This document shows, one piece after another, positions 1 to 10,589 of a DNA stretch of 64,000 nt. Position 1 is the stretch's first letter. Every line of letters starts with the position of its first letter. The DNA is taken from assembly GCA_963377175.1 (NCBI GenBank), contig CAUJNA010001024.1, forward strand, positions 763,091-827,090, given 5' to 3'. A model generated the notes under the pieces. The model made no database searches. It was not told the DNA's origin and was given only the letters and a program-made list of their open reading frames with translations. The position numbers and the translations under genes are program-made. The stretch comes from Effrenium voratum. Its lineage: Eukaryota; Sar; Dinophyceae; Suessiales; Symbiodiniaceae.

Positions 1-590
1 GCCATGCAACGACAAGCGGCAAGGCGCGTCACGACATCGTGTTGCTGCCCGCCTAAACTCACGAGAGCGGCCCATCGCGACCCATTTGGCTCAGGCCGGT
101 GGCCGCCACGCAGCCAGGAGCCGCCACTGCAAACGTTTTTTGTTAGCCCCAGGCTCGCAAAGACTTCCCAACAATGGTCCCAAGCACCAGCAAAGCTCCC
201 TGAATTCTACGTTCGGGCCTGGAACCTGTTTGATCTGGAGGCGTTCGTTTGCGCAAATGGGCACGCAAGCGCCCGCAATTTTATTTGTCAGGAAATCTTG
301 AATGCCGCGATGGGTCGCCAGCTGCGCGGCTGCGTCGACGTGCGTTTGGTTGTCCGTCGGTGTTTTGTTTCGTGCTTTTCCTTTTTTGGCGTTTTTTCCC
401 CACACCCCTCTGTATATTTGCATCTTTGTCGCTACAACAGCGGTCTTGCGTGATCGCAACAGCCGCGTTGTTCAAAAAAACAATTTCGCGCGGCTGCGTC
501 GCGTAACTTGCTTTGCGCAACATCACAAATATAACGCCGTTTCTGCTCGGGCCGCAAAAGCTTTTCGAAGATGTCCAGCTCTGCAAAAGT
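1..590. other. Left-edge sequence without recognisable gene
   Basis: Several frames stay open here, but none shows a domain that I recognise and the frames overlap each other, as expected of GC-rich DNA. A short stretch near 84-97 (CCCATTTGGCTCAGG) loosely resembles the 3' part of the dinoflagellate spliced leader, with one base missing and one changed; this is too weak to call. The stretch is probably the degraded body of an upstream retroelement whose tail follows. Confidence 0.3.
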
Positions 591-805
591 GTCGGCGACG
601 GCTCACTCTCGTTGAAGCTGCCCTGCCGCCCCTCGGCGACTTGCTGGCCGACCCTGCTGGCGGGAGCATCGCGCCTGCCGGGCGGCGAGCCACAGCCGGG
701 AGCCGCCGGTATACAAATGGCTATCCCTTAAGCACATCCGGAGGCCGCCGCAGAAACAGGCGGAAAAAAGGCGCGGGAGAGGAGAAGAAAAACAAAAGGC
801 GGTCT
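590..805 (+). mobile_element. 3' tail of an upstream R2-like retroelement (copy 0)
   Basis: Frame-wise this encodes LPPLGDLLADPAGG, matching the C-terminal PLVSDVLADGGEP of the copy ending at 3849 and LPPLGDLLADP at about 7595-7630. It is followed at 735-805 by a GCCGCAGAAACAGGCGG then AAAAAAGGCGCGGG and A-rich sequence, the same kind of A-rich 3' tail seen after other copies in the cluster (3956-3994, 6119-6148). I infer the last part of an element whose body lies to the left and is decayed or outside the window. Confidence 0.45.
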
Positions 806-903
806 GGAGTTGCGCTGGCCGTCGTGGGCGCTGCGTCGCCCGCCCCCACGCCGAGCAGAAAGATCCTAGCGAGGCCGCCAGCTCCGCTCTAGTTTCTGGC
901 CCG

Positions 904-3012
904 TTGGCTCCGCTTTCGCCAGCTACCCTAGCGGAGTTGCCTTACCCCGCCCGCCGACCCGACCAACCTTACGAGCCCATCGGTCCTGCGATTTTGGAGT
1001 TTTTCCCTGCGCCCCCTGTCGCTCTAACTGCTTCCACTGCCCTTGGCAACTTGCGGCGGGCCAGGAAAGGAGCTGCAGCAGGCCCTACTGGCTACACTTC
1101 TGAGTTTTGCCGTTTGGTTTTGGACGACGAGACCGCACCACGGTCCTCAGAGACGGGGTCGGGGCCTACGACCACATCTCGCGCGCGGGCATGTTGAGCT
1201 GCTTGCAGCACACGCCCAGCCTCACGGCGCTACTCCCCTTCGTGGCCCAGTTTTACGCTGAGCCGAGCGCCTACGTCTTCTACGACGCCGAGGGTGCCGC
1301 GCACGAGATCGCACAAGGCGAGGGAGGCGAGCAGGGGGATCCCCTCATGCCCGCCCTATACGCGATGGGGCAGCATCCCGCACTGCTGCAAGCGCACGCG
1401 GCTTTCACCCCGGGGGAGGACTTGGACGCGTACTTGGACGACATCTATGTCACTTGCCAGCCCGAGCGTGCCGGGCCCGCCTTTACGGCCCTCGGCACAG
1501 CGCTCTGGGAGCGCGCGAACATCCGCGTCCATTTGGGCAAGACGCGGGCATGGAATGCCGCGGGCGAGGAACCCAGTGCACTACTGGATGCGCTCCCCGC
1601 CGCCGCGCGCGCTGACGCTTGGGCAGGGAGTTGGGCGAGGCCAGCAGCCCAGCAGGGCATCACAGTCCTGGGCACGCCGCTGGGGCATGCCGCGTACATC
1701 GCGGGAGCGTTGCGACGTGTCAGAGAGAAGCACGACGAACTCTTGGGTCGCATTCCCGCGGTGCCACACTTGCAGAGCGCCTGGCTCCTCCTGCTCCTGT
1801 GCGGCAATTACTTGCTCCGCGTACTGCCGCCCGCGGACACGGGAGAGTTCGCTGAGTCCCACGACCGGGCCATTGCCCGCTGCCTGGGGCGCTTGCTCAG
1901 CGGCACGGACGAGCCCTGCGAACTTTCCCAGCTACAGGCCAAGCGTGCGCAGCTGCCACTCCGGTATGGCGGCCTTGGCCTCCGATCTGCCGCGGCGTCC
2001 CGGGCCGCGGCCTATTGGGCCTCCTGGGCGGACGCCATGCCGGTCATAGGCGAGCGGCACCCGCGCGTGCTCGCGCGGATGCTGATGGGCTTGGCCGATC
2101 CGCGGGGCGCCTCCGCCACGCCTTCGACGCGGGCGGCGGCCCAGGCTGAGGCTGCTCTGCGCCTAGCGGGATTCGACGCGCCGCCGTGGACGGCCCTCGC
2201 GGACGGGCTCGCCACCGGTGAGGCGAGCCATTTCGGCGACGCGGCACGGGGATGGCAACAGGCAGCTTGTGGCAGCCTGGGTCAGCGGGCCCTTGAGACG
2301 CTCCTTCCTGACCTTGACGGAGCGTCTCGGGCTTTGCTGCTCTCCCAGGCTGGGCCAGGCGGCAGCCTCGCTCTCACGGCGCTGCCAACACGCGAGGAGT
2401 TCACGCTGCAGGATGACACCTTCCGCTGCGTGCTCCTCCGGCGCCTGCGCCTCCCACTGCCACTTGAAGCCCGAGCCTGCCGCTGCGGTGGCGCCCTCGA
2501 TGAGCTCGGAGACCACCGGGCAGCCTGCCCCACAGCCGGTGTGCTGGTCCGCCGCGCTTGCTCCCTGGAGCGCGCTGCGGCGCGCATCTGCCGGGAGGCG
2601 GGAGCTCGGGTCGCGACCAACGTCTTCCTCCGCGACTTGAACCTCGGGCTGCCATTGACCGACGGGCGCCGGCTCGAGGTCGTCGCGCATGGACTCCCGG
2701 CCTTTGGAGGCGTGCAGGTAGCGGTTGATGTGACGCTCGTCAGCCCGCTTCGGCGTGACGGGAGCAACCGATCTCGCGCCGACCACGAGCCCGGCCTCGC
2801 CCTGCGAACCGCGGCCGAGCGCAAGCATCGGGTAACCTACCCGGAGTTTCAGCGCGCCCGGCGGTGTCGCCTGACGGTGCTGGCCCTCGAAGTTGGAGGG
2901 AGATGGGGCGAGGAGACTGAGGCCTTCCTCCACCGCATCGCGCAGGGCCGAGCTCTCGCCAGCCCCGCGGCGCAGCGCAGTTGCAGCCGCGTACAGGCGC
3001 CGGTGGGGGCAC
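904..3012 (+). pseudogene. R2-like non-LTR retrotransposon pol, copy 1 (RT + zinc finger + REL endonuclease)
   Basis: Encodes a reverse transcriptase with a C-terminal restriction-like endonuclease, the arrangement of R2/CRE-type non-LTR retrotransposons. The frame from 904 has the start of the RT domain (RRARKGAAAGPTGYTSEF, LVLDDE). The finger region is then missing and a different frame from 1107 resumes at palm motif A (DGVGAYDH, residues 17-24), followed by EGGEQGDPLMP (about 71-81) and catalytic YLDD (about 109-112). A thumb follows, then a CRCG...GDHRAAC zinc finger (about 457-475) and the endonuclease-like DGRRLEVVA...AVDVT (about 519-542). The join at 1107-1150 deletes the fingers, and the frame breaks again near 2955. 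The RT active site survives, but the element is non-autonomous. Family assignment is strong; the exact clade is inferred. Confidence 0.88.
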
Positions 3013-3994
3013 ATGCTGCTGTCCCAGTCCGGACCATGCTCAGCCCAGGTCTTCTTGATGCTCCCCGTTTGCCCGGAGTTGATTTTGGAGCCCTCGCATT
3101 TCCGTGTGTTGCTGTTGCGACGCCTGCGCTTGCCCTTGCCTTTCGTCCCTGCGCGATGCCGGTGTGGAAGGGAGCAGGACGCTCTCGGCGATCACCGCTC
3201 TGCATGTCCGCGATCTGGTGTCTTGCGAGCACGGGGCGGCCCACTTGAACGGGCGGCAGCGCGCATTTGTCGTGAAGCAGGGGCCGTGGTTGCTATGCAC
3301 ACATTGGTCAGGGACCTCAATGTCGGCAGCGTGCCCGGAGATGACCGGCGGATTGAAGTCATAGCCAATGGCTTACCCCTGTGGGGTGGCATGCAACTTG
3401 CTGTGGATACCACGCTGGTGTCGGCCTTGTCCTCTACAGGTGCCCCGCGGCGCTACCAGAACAGAGCCGAGGGCGCAGCCCTGCGCCAAGCCCGACGGGC
3501 CAAGGAGCGCACATACCCGGAGCTCCTTCGCCCTGACTCACGCTGCAGGCTGGTGGTCCTTGCGCTTGAGGTTGGCGGGCGCTTCAGCCCGGAAACCGTG
3601 GACTTCGTGCAGCGGCTGGCGCGGGCGCGTGCGAGAAGTGTGCCGCCTCGTGTGCGCGGCGCCGTGTCGGCTGCCTTTGCCCGGCGCTGGTCCTCCTTCT
3701 TGGCCGCGGGCGCGAGCCGGGCGTACGCTGCCAGCCTCTTGGCCTTGCCCGCCCACTCGGCCGCAGGTGTCGATGGGCCGCCGCCCTTGGTCAGTGACGT
3801 GCTTGCTGACGGCGGGGAGCCGTTTGCCGCGCGCAGCCGCGTCCGGTGAAGGGTGCCCGCCTGCACGTGAGGAGCTGGCCTCCGTAAAAACAGCGGCAAA
3901 GACCTCCCGTGCCCGGAGGCGCCCCTTAAAATCCCCCCTGAAACACGTTGAAGCCACTGCGGAAAAAGGCGCGCGCGCGGCAAAAAAAAAAAAG
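3012..3994 (+). pseudogene. R2-like retrotransposon, copy 1b: C-terminal half with 3' tail
   Basis: A second element of the same family joined directly to copy 1: the frame opens with LLSQSGPCSAQVF, which corresponds to an internal position of copy 1 (LLSQAGPGGSLALTALP), and reads through FRVLLLRRLRLPLP, the CRCG...GDHRSAC zinc finger, the endonuclease block DDRRIEVIANGLPLW...AVDTT and the conserved LALEVGGRFSPETVDF, ending at a stop at 3849. No RT domain is present, so it is 5'-truncated. The 3' UTR ends with CTGCGGAAAAAGGCGCG and an A12 run at 3956-3994, taken as the 3' terminus. The fusion to copy 1 suggests insertion into, or recombination with, copy 1. Confidence 0.85.
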
Positions 3995-4289
3995 GCAGAT
4001 GCTCGCAGTCGCAGCGCAGGGAGCGTTCGCTGCGAGCCTCTGCCAACTCCCCACCGACGTTGGCGACGCGTACGCCAGCGCGCCGCTGGAGGGCGATGTC
4101 CTGTCTGACGCCCGTTGGGCGGTGGGCGCGTAGGGACCGGTCGCGTGTTTCACCCTGTTTCACCGCGGCTTGACGGAAAAAGGTCCGGGGAAAAACAAAA
4201 ATCGTCCGTGCTGCCTCCGCTTTGGCCCAAGCGCGTGTCCCGCCATGCATCGCGGCAGCTTTTGGTCTCGGGCGGATGGTGGCCCTTTA

Positions 4290-5285
4290 AAAGCCGAATG
4301 GGCCGTGTTAGGGGGATCGTGGTTGGTGACTTCCTGCGGCGTTTGGTTGCTCGCTCCCTGGCACAAACCTTTGCAAATCGGCCCCTGGATGCGTGCCAGC
4401 CTTTTCAGTTTGCCCTTTCCAGCCGCGCCGGCACCGAAGCCGTCGCCCATGCTTTGCGGGTTGCGATGGGGGCCCGCCCTGATGCCACTATCCTGTCTGT
4501 GGACGGGATCACATCAGCCGCCAAGCCATGTTGCAAGCACTGCGCAATGTTCCTGGAGCCAACGCTTGCGTGCCCTTTGTGCGCCAGTTTTGCGCCGCCC
4601 CCTCCAGGTTTGTGTGGCATGACGCTGGCGGGCAAGCCCATGAGATCTTCCAAGCGGAAGGCGGCGAACAAGGGGATCCCCTCATGCCCGCTTTGTTCGC
4701 ATTGGGTCAGCACGCGGCCCTCGCCGAGGTGCAACGCCACCTCCGACCAGACGAGCTCCTGTTGGCCTACCTCGATGACGTTTATGTCATCACATCTCCA
4801 GAGCGGGCACGTGCTGTGTTTGACCCTTCGCATGCACTTGCACCAGCATGCGCGCATCCGGCTCCACCGCGGCAAGGCCCGACTGTGCAACGCATCCGGG
4901 CGAGGGTGGGAGACCGCGCCCTGCCTTCCGAGCAGCAGAGTTTGGTTGCCCTCGGCGTCCCCTGCGGCAGTCCCTCTTTCGTGGCCACGCAGCTCCAGCT
5001 CACGCGGGCCAAGCAGGATCAGCTCCTGCAAGGCATCCGTGCGATGCCTGACTTGCAGTCTGCTTGGTTGCTGCTTTTGTTTTGTGCCTCGCCCCGGTGC
5101 AGCCATGTTTTGCGCGCACTGCCGCCCGAGGCGTCGCTGGCTTTTGCCGAGTCCCATAATGCTGCCATCGCGGCGTGTGTTACGGATCTGTTGGGTGCCG
5201 GTCCCCTCCCAGGCTCCGCCCTCAAGATCGCCCAGCTCCCTTTCCAGCAGGGCGGCCTCATGAGCTGGAGGGGACAGCTTCGAGT
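4290..5285 (+). pseudogene. Copy 2 reverse transcriptase domain, frameshifted
   Basis: The frame through 4290-4510 encodes the RT finger region absent from copy 1: GDFLRRLVARSLAQTFA, then FQFALSSRAGTEAVAHALR and ILSVDGI at motif A. A short deletion removes the GAY of motif A, because the next frame resumes at DHISRQAML (about 4509-4530). It continues with EGGEQGDPLMPALFALGQH, YLDDVYV (about 4768-4788) and the thumb. A further frame change follows near 4820-4840, where the frame around the expected LHRGKARLCN differs. Homologous frames in copies 1 and 3 show what was lost. It is a pseudogene by at least two frameshifts. Confidence 0.85.
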
Positions 5286-5564
5286 CCAAAAAATGCAGAG
5301 GGCCGAATGGGGCAGCCGTTGGCGGCCTGGGGCAGCAGGGGCGACCCTCTTCCTCTTTTGCCGTCCACGGGTCCACCCAAAGGTAAGTTTGTAAGGTTGC
5401 GCTTCCTCTTTTGCCGTCCGCCGTTTGTTAGAACCCGTTGAGGGACTCCCAAGTGGAGGTTTGCTTGGTGGCTTTTCCAAGGTTCACCATGGTACGGCGC
5501 AGCTGCATCCCCTTTGGCTCTCGCTCCGGCCGCCTACTGGGCTTCTTAGGCGGAGGCGGTCGCT

Positions 5565-6010
5565 CGTTTCGATGACCGCCGCATCGAGGTCGTTGCAAAC
5601 GGCTTGCCCTTGTGGAATGGAGCGCTGCTTGCGGTCGAACAACCATTGCGTCGCCACTCACAGGCAGTGGTGTGGCCCGTTCTTTGCGAGACCCTGCCCG
5701 GCCCATTGCCTTGCAGGAGGCCCGGCGTCGCACGGAATCCACCTACCCTGAGCTTGTTGGCAACGCCCGTTGCCGCTTCGTCGTCCTCGGTGTTGAGGTC
5801 GGGGGACGCTGGAGCACCGAGGCAGCGGATTTTCTGCGCCCGCTCGCCCAGGCCAAGACGCGTGCGGCGCCTGCCGTGTTGCGACCTGCTGTGCGCAGCG
5901 CCTATGTGCACCGATGGTCGGGTTTGCTTTCGGCAGCTGCCTCCCCTGCTTTTGCCGAGAGCCTGACTTGTTTGCCTGGCCTCAGCAACCTGACGTTTCC
6001 CGCTTGCCGG
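5565..6010 (+). pseudogene. Copy 2 endonuclease and C-terminal domain
   Basis: Encodes DDRRIEVVANGLPLWNGA, the restriction-like endonuclease signature, then after a frame change SGVARSLRDPARPIALQEA, TYPELVGNARCRFVVLGV and EVGGRWSTEAADFLRPLA, followed by AVRSAYVHRWSGLLSAA. These blocks align with 3340-3720 of copy 1b. The part between 5570 and 5650 and the part after 5650 are in different frames, so at least one indel lies here. Confidence 0.8.
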
Positions 6011-6482
6011 CACGGTAGTGCCCTGCACGAGGGGAGCTGGCCCCCGCAACAGCATTCCTTTGGCGGGGGGGGGGGGGCCCAGTGCCCGGGGCCCCTGAAG
6101 CACCGACGAACTGAGACTGCAGGAGCAAAAAGGCGTGAAGAAAAAAATATCCCGCGTGTGGCTTTTGGGTGACCATAATCACCTCCTGTCACCATGTTGT
6201 GCGGCGTCATGCCGTCCCTGTTTCTGGTGTGATTTCTGGCTATAAGCCGTCTGACCATGCAAGGTATTTTTTTCTGCTGGCCTCCAGCTCTGGTACCAGT
6301 TGTGGACATCCAACCACAGCGCTTTGACCTGGGACGCAACAATCACCTGCATGGACTCCACAGCGCCAGTGCTGCTTTGGCGGAGACTCCCGCACCGAAT
6401 CTTTTGAGGCACTAACATACCTTTGGATGGCCGTGTTGCTTAGGGATGTGCTTGACTGGGGGCCGCCGGTCTGAATTGGTTC

Positions 6483-7640
6483 TTGGAAACCCCCGCCGCG
6501 CTCGCAAAGGAGCGGCATGACCTTCTCCTTGACGATGAGGGGGTTTCTGATCGCAAGCGCAAACGTCGGTGCCTTGCGGGCGTCCAGAAGCCCAACACCG
6601 GAGTCCGCAGCATTGTGGACTTCAGCGGCGTTTTGCCCAACAGAAGGCGGTTGCTGACAGCCGCCCTCGAACTTGATCCTGAAAGCACCCTCGTTTCTGT
6701 TGATGGGATCGGCGCGTTAAAGAAAAAAAACCTGAGCCGCCAGGCTATGCTGCAGGGACTCCTTCGGGTGCCTGTCGCCAACCAGCCTCCCCTTCGTGCG
6801 CATGTTCTATTCGGAGCCCTCCGAATATGTGTGTCACACAGCAAGCGAAAAGGGGGGGAGCAGGGTGATCCCTTGATGCCTGCGCCCTACTCCCTCGTGC
6901 AACACTGTGCCCTGGAGGCAGCGCATGCTCAAATGCAGCCCCACGAGCTGCTAGCGTGCCCTGACCAGCACCTTGCCAATGAGCTCTGGGAGCGCTGCCA
7001 CGTGCGCTTCAAGAGTGGCAAGGCACGCAGGAACGCGTCCGGTCATACACCACCCACCCCAGGCCAGCCAGGTGCGCCTGAGGCCTCCTGCTGGGTTGGC
7101 GCTGGCGGCAGGCCAGCAGAAGAGCAAGGGCTTACAGTTGCTCGGTGTCCTTGTTGGATCAGCCGCCTTCGTTGAGCGGCTGCCGGCACTTGGTGATCTG
7201 CAAGCTTACTGGCTGCTCCTGTTTTTCTTTTGCAGCCGATGCAACTACTTGCTGCGCATGCTCGGCACATGCGTTTTGCCGCAACACTCAGATGTGCTTA
7301 AGGGATTGCAATTTGTATACCGACGGCTCCTGGCTGTGCTTAAGGGGCCTCACCGGCCAGGCAAGCTGGTCGTGCTTGCAGTCGAGGTTGGAGGGCGACG
7401 GAGTGAGGAGGCGGCCTTCTTCATCCGATCCTTGGCTTGCGCTCGAGCACTTGAGGCACCGGCCCGGCTCCGCTGCACTCTTGTCGGTGGCACTTGCGGA
7501 GCCATGCGGCCATGACTGCGTTCGCATCAACTTTTTATAGGCAAGATTGGGCAAGCGGCCGGACCTGAGCTTTGCAATGCCGGGGGTGGCGCCTGCCCCC
7601 TCTCGGCGACTTGCTGGCCGATCCCGGCCTAACACCGCTG
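6483..7640 (+). pseudogene. R2-like retrotransposon, copy 3, heavily deleted
   Basis: Pieces of the same pol in changing frames: RT motif A region TLVSVDGIGALKKKN (about 6688-6730, the usual AYDH replaced after an A-run), SRQAMLQGLLRVPV, GGEQGDPLMPAPYSLVQH (about 6857-6910), then a deletion that removes the catalytic YLDD. Thumb pieces GLQLLGVLVGSAAFVERLP and AYWLLLFFFCSRCNYLLRML (7125-7265) come next. The text then jumps to KLVVLAVEVGGRRSEEA (7360-7415), skipping the zinc finger and endonuclease core. The end matches the tail CTCGGCGACTTGCTGGCCGA (about 7602-7621) shared with 627-650. Inactive. Confidence 0.8.
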
Positions 7641-7759
7641 GCGGGCTGCAAGGCGCGATTCTTGCTCCAAACGCGTGCGGCCGCACGCTTCAGCGGACAC
7701 GCGCGCCCCCGGACCGGGCGCAAGTTGCACGATGGTCGCAGGGGTCCAGAAGGCGACAG

Positions 7760-8124
7760 CAAGAGGCAGGGAGGCGCAGGCGAGAACACGAAAGAAGTAG
7801 CAAGGGCAGGTCAAGGCTGATGAGACTGGCACGGTGGTGAGAAACCTGTTGGCGAATGGCCCTGGGCCCTGACTGTAGTGCCTGTGCAGCAGGATCGGCG
7901 CCGGCCAGCAAGGCCTCACGATGCCGGCGGGCTTCAACAGCAGCGTGGCCCTGCCAGCCACGAAGGAAAGTGGAAGGCCCCTCTTCATGCACTACGCGCC
8001 AAAGAGCTCCTGTCATGCTGGGGGAGTCCCAATCGGGGTGGCTAAGCTGAGGCAAGGCCGAGGCCACCCAAGAAGCAACAGCAATTGGTGGAACTTGTTG
8101 GGAAGTTGGAGGGCTACAGGCCAT
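7760..8124 (-). pseudogene. Minus-strand fragment of the R2-like element (RT/zinc-finger linker)
   Basis: Read on the minus strand, 8124 down to about 7830 encodes GPSTFLRGWQGHAAVEARR and EALLAGADPAAQAL followed by QSGPRAI. This resembles the linker between RT thumb and zinc finger in the other copies (GWQQAACGSLGQRALE, LLSQAGP in copy 1, about 2250-2350). The frame then runs into unrelated sequence. I infer an inverted fragment of the same family; the similarity is moderate. Confidence 0.45.
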
Positions 8125-8177
8125 CCTGTGGCGGCGTCAGTCGAACACAGGATTATCCGTGACCTATCTGGATTCAT

Positions 8178-8213
8178 CTTCTTCTTCTTTTTTGCGCGCC
8201 TTTTTCCGCAGCA
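8178..8213 (-). mobile_element. A-rich 3' tail of the minus-strand retroelement
   Basis: The plus strand reads CTTCTTCTTCTTTTTTGCGC then GCCTTTTTCCGCAGC; its complement matches the CTGCGGAAAAAGGCGCG tail after copy 1b. The orientation agrees with the coding fragment at 9015-8545. It is a conserved terminal sequence, probably the site used by the RT to prime. Confidence 0.6.
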
Positions 8214-8424
8214 ACTGTCTGTCTGGGCCAGGTTAATGGGATTCGCCTCCGGGCACCAGAGGGTTTTTCCTTAGGGGGAGGGGTTCGCCGCCAGGCACCA
8301 GAGCACACGCCACATGCATCTAGGACCGTGCCGGGATTCGGCTTGCAAGCAAGGCAAGAAAAGGACCACTGCGGCCCGCAAGGACTTCGCTGAGATCCGG
8401 GATTGGGCCCGCACGACAAGCCGG

Positions 8425-8535
8425 CGGAAGGCATGGCAGACAGGACAAACTAGCTGGAGCTCCGAGTCCGCCGACTTCTTGCGGCAGCTTGCTAGGGCCG
8501 GGCCAGGGACACCCCAGCGCCCATCCAAGTCGCCC
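8425..8535 (+). pseudogene. Small plus-strand retroelement scrap
   Basis: Encodes SWSSESADFLRQLARAGPG, matching the conserved GGRWSTEAADFLRPLAQAKT of copy 2 (about 5800-5855). Only about 100 bp is recognisable. It sits between the tail (8178-8213) and the coding part (8545-9015) of a minus-strand copy, so it marks a nested or recombined insertion. Confidence 0.4.
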
Positions 8536-8544
8536 ATCCATCGG

Positions 8545-9015
8545 TCATGCAGGTTTTTGCCTCTCATTATCCAGGACGACTAAGCGACAACGAGGGGACC
8601 GTGGAGCTCGGGATAGGTCCGCTCCGTTTGCCTCCTGGCTTCTGGCAACGGAACGGGCCTGGCAGGATCGCGGCGGCAGCGGCGACACAATGGTCGTGTC
8701 GACTGCGAGCTGAGCACCGTTCCACAAGGGCAGGCCGTTAGCGATCACCTCAATTCGCCTGTCATCAAGGCAATCAACAGGGGCGTTCATGTCGCGCACA
8801 AGAGTGTTGGTCGTGACGCGGGCGCCGGCCTCACGACAAATCCGGGCAGCAGCGCGCTCAGCGCCTGACCGGTGGTTCAAGAGAGTCGAGAAGGAGATCG
8901 CATCCAAGCGCCGCAACAAAAGCACGCGGAACAGTGCAGGAGAGTAGGCAAGTTCTGGGCATCTCGGCACGCTGGTGAATGCTCGGCTACTGTACGGGCC
9001 AGTTTGCGAATGCAA
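8545..9015 (-). pseudogene. Minus-strand R2-like retrotransposon fragment (endonuclease region)
   Basis: On the minus strand this encodes SQTGPYSSRAFTSVP, FRVLLLRRLDAIS, then, skipping the zinc-finger cysteines, ERAAARICREAGARVTTNT, LVRDMNAP and the endonuclease block DDRRIEVIANGLPLWNGAQ with LAVDTTIVSPL, ending in RCRLVVL. It aligns in order with 3010-3570 of copy 1b but lacks the CRCG...H...C segment. Its probable 3' tail is at 8178-8213 on the same strand: the reverse complement reads GCTGCGGAAAAAGGCGCGC followed by A-rich sequence, nearly identical to 3956-3975. Confidence 0.8.
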
Positions 9016-9059
9016 CAGGGCTTGAGAAGCTGGTCAACTTGCGCAAGTCGCCTTGAAGC

Positions 9060-9853
9060 TAGCTTCGGTGGCGGGGGGCTGTCGCCCTTGAAGGGTGGGG
9101 ACTGGCGTGGTCCGAAGCATGCACGGAAGGTGGGTCACGAGGGCGCCGCACTTTGGCTTCAGAACCCTTCTGCTGATCTTTGGATTCTTTCGCTTTGCCA
9201 TGCTTTTGCCTTGCCTTTATCTTTCCCTTTGCCTTTCGAACCAATGTCCATGGCATTGGATCCCGGCGTGACCCGCGTACGCAGCTGAAGGGGCCAAACT
9301 CTCTTGGCTTGCAAGTAGCACATCACCACTTCACGCACGGACTGATACGTGGCAAGCACTCCAATGTGCCTACTGCCTTGCCTTGCAAGTGTCAGTCATG
9401 TCGACTGGGTCGACAAGGCACAGCCCCCAGCTCATCTGGGAAGTCTTGATCCAGCAGCGTCAGGTATGTTTCCACCTGAAACCATTGCTCCCGATCTTTT
9501 AAGGATTGCGGCTGCTTTACCGACTTAAGCACGTTTATGTGGCTAACGGACGGCGGAGGTCCCCGCGCTTGGTTGGCGGGGCTACCGCTCCTTGCTCCTT
9601 GTGCGGCGGCGTTCCTTGCCAAGGACTGCTGCAATAGCGCATGACTCCGGCCAGGTGCTAATCTTTTTCTTGCTGCAGTTTTGCGTTCACTTGCGCTTGG
9701 CTTTGCTGAGCGGTAGTTAAGGCATGCACCTGACTCGCTAGAGCCTCCATTTGCTGCTGCATTTGCGCGGCGGCTTGTGGGTCCATCGTTGCGACCTTCC
9801 AGTGGCCGTTCGTCCACCACCACGGTATGAATTGGTTCAGGTGGCTGGCTCAA
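9060..9853 (-). pseudogene. Gag-like fragment of an LTR (Copia-type) retrotransposon
   Basis: On the minus strand, 9853 to 9392 encodes a Ser/Ala/Arg-rich region followed by INVLKSVKQPQSLKDREQW and FQVETYLTLLDQDFPDEL, a layout I associate with Gag-type proteins of dinoflagellate Copia elements. A second frame, 9359 to 9159, continues with SVREVVMCYLQAKRVW, then a basic GSKGKGKDKGKAKAW linker such as precedes a zinc knuckle. No CCHC knuckle, protease, integrase or RT follows at 9060, and no LTRs are evident. The frames are broken between 9359 and 9392. Assignment to Copia rests on resemblance only. Confidence 0.5.
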
Positions 9854-10430
9854 AGCCCATTGGATGTTGCGTACGCCTTTCGAAGGCAGCTGCTGCGCGC
9901 GGGTTCTTTGGCCTTGGCCGTCTCCTTTGCTGCGTCCTCTGCTTTTCGTTCCTCCTCACTTCTGATTCTTGTATCCTCTTGCGCGCCCAGCTCGTGGCTG
10001 TCAAGACTGGCCTGGTCCGAGGTCCGAATCGTCAGGGCACGACTGCAGACTCGAGTCCGGAAACCTTGGCAACTCTGGCGCCGAAGATGGAAATGAGGAC
10101 AGATTGCCTTTCCAAGGTTGGTTGGCTTCGGCCAGCGCTGCGCGATCTTCAGCCAGAGCTGCTCGTGCTTCACGCGGTGCTACTTGTCTTGTGGATTCCG
10201 CGCGTTTTGCTTGACCTTGCTGGATCCTTCTTTCTGTCGCTTCGGTTGAGCGAAAACCTCGACGGTTTCTGTCTTGGGTAACCCGACTGGCCCCTTGCTT
10301 TTTGGCTGGGGCAACGGCCGGCGGGCGCAGTCCTGTATCCACCTTTCGGTGGGCGAGCTGCTCCAGCAGTTCCAGGTGTTGCTGGGGGACGTTGTCTTGG
10401 GGGAGGCTCGCTCCACGCGGCCTTAGCCAC
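9854..10430 (-). other. Possible upstream part of the same Gag-like region
   Basis: Minus-strand frames here are rich in Ala, Glu, Arg and Lys and coiled-coil-like (for example EEERKAEDAAKETAKAKEPA at 9970-9900 and REARAALAEDRAALAEA near 10170-10120). They lie directly 5' of the Gag-like fragment in the same orientation, so they may be its N-terminal region, now shifted in frame. Low-complexity composition makes this only a suggestion. Confidence 0.3.
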
Positions 10431-10589
10431 GCGGTGCTACCCAGTTGGCGGATAGTCCTCTTCCAGTGGCCAAAGGTCGCGTATTGGGCTCAAATTACAG
10501 TTAAGGCTACCTTTTCCTCTTTGGGGCGCACGCGTATTGCACAAAAGGGGCTGCACGCGCCACTTGTGCCGCCGCTCACGGCCAACGCT

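Larger units (their letters stand above)
4020..6150 (+). mobile_element. R2-like retrotransposon, copy 2 (span)
   Basis: This span contains the RT part (about 4290-5280), a scrambled centre (5280-5560), the endonuclease part (5565-6000) and the 3' tail (6119-6148: CTGCAGGAGCAAAAAGGCG then AGAAAAAAAT). It lies head to tail after copy 1b. The centre, where the zinc finger should be, is lost: 5280-5450 contains two near-repeats of CTCTTTTGCCGTCC. The element cannot be functional. Confidence 0.75.

Noticed and set aside
84..97. Spliced-leader sequence near the left edge
   Set aside because: CATTTGGCTCAGG differs from the leader by a deletion and a substitution, and no gene start follows.
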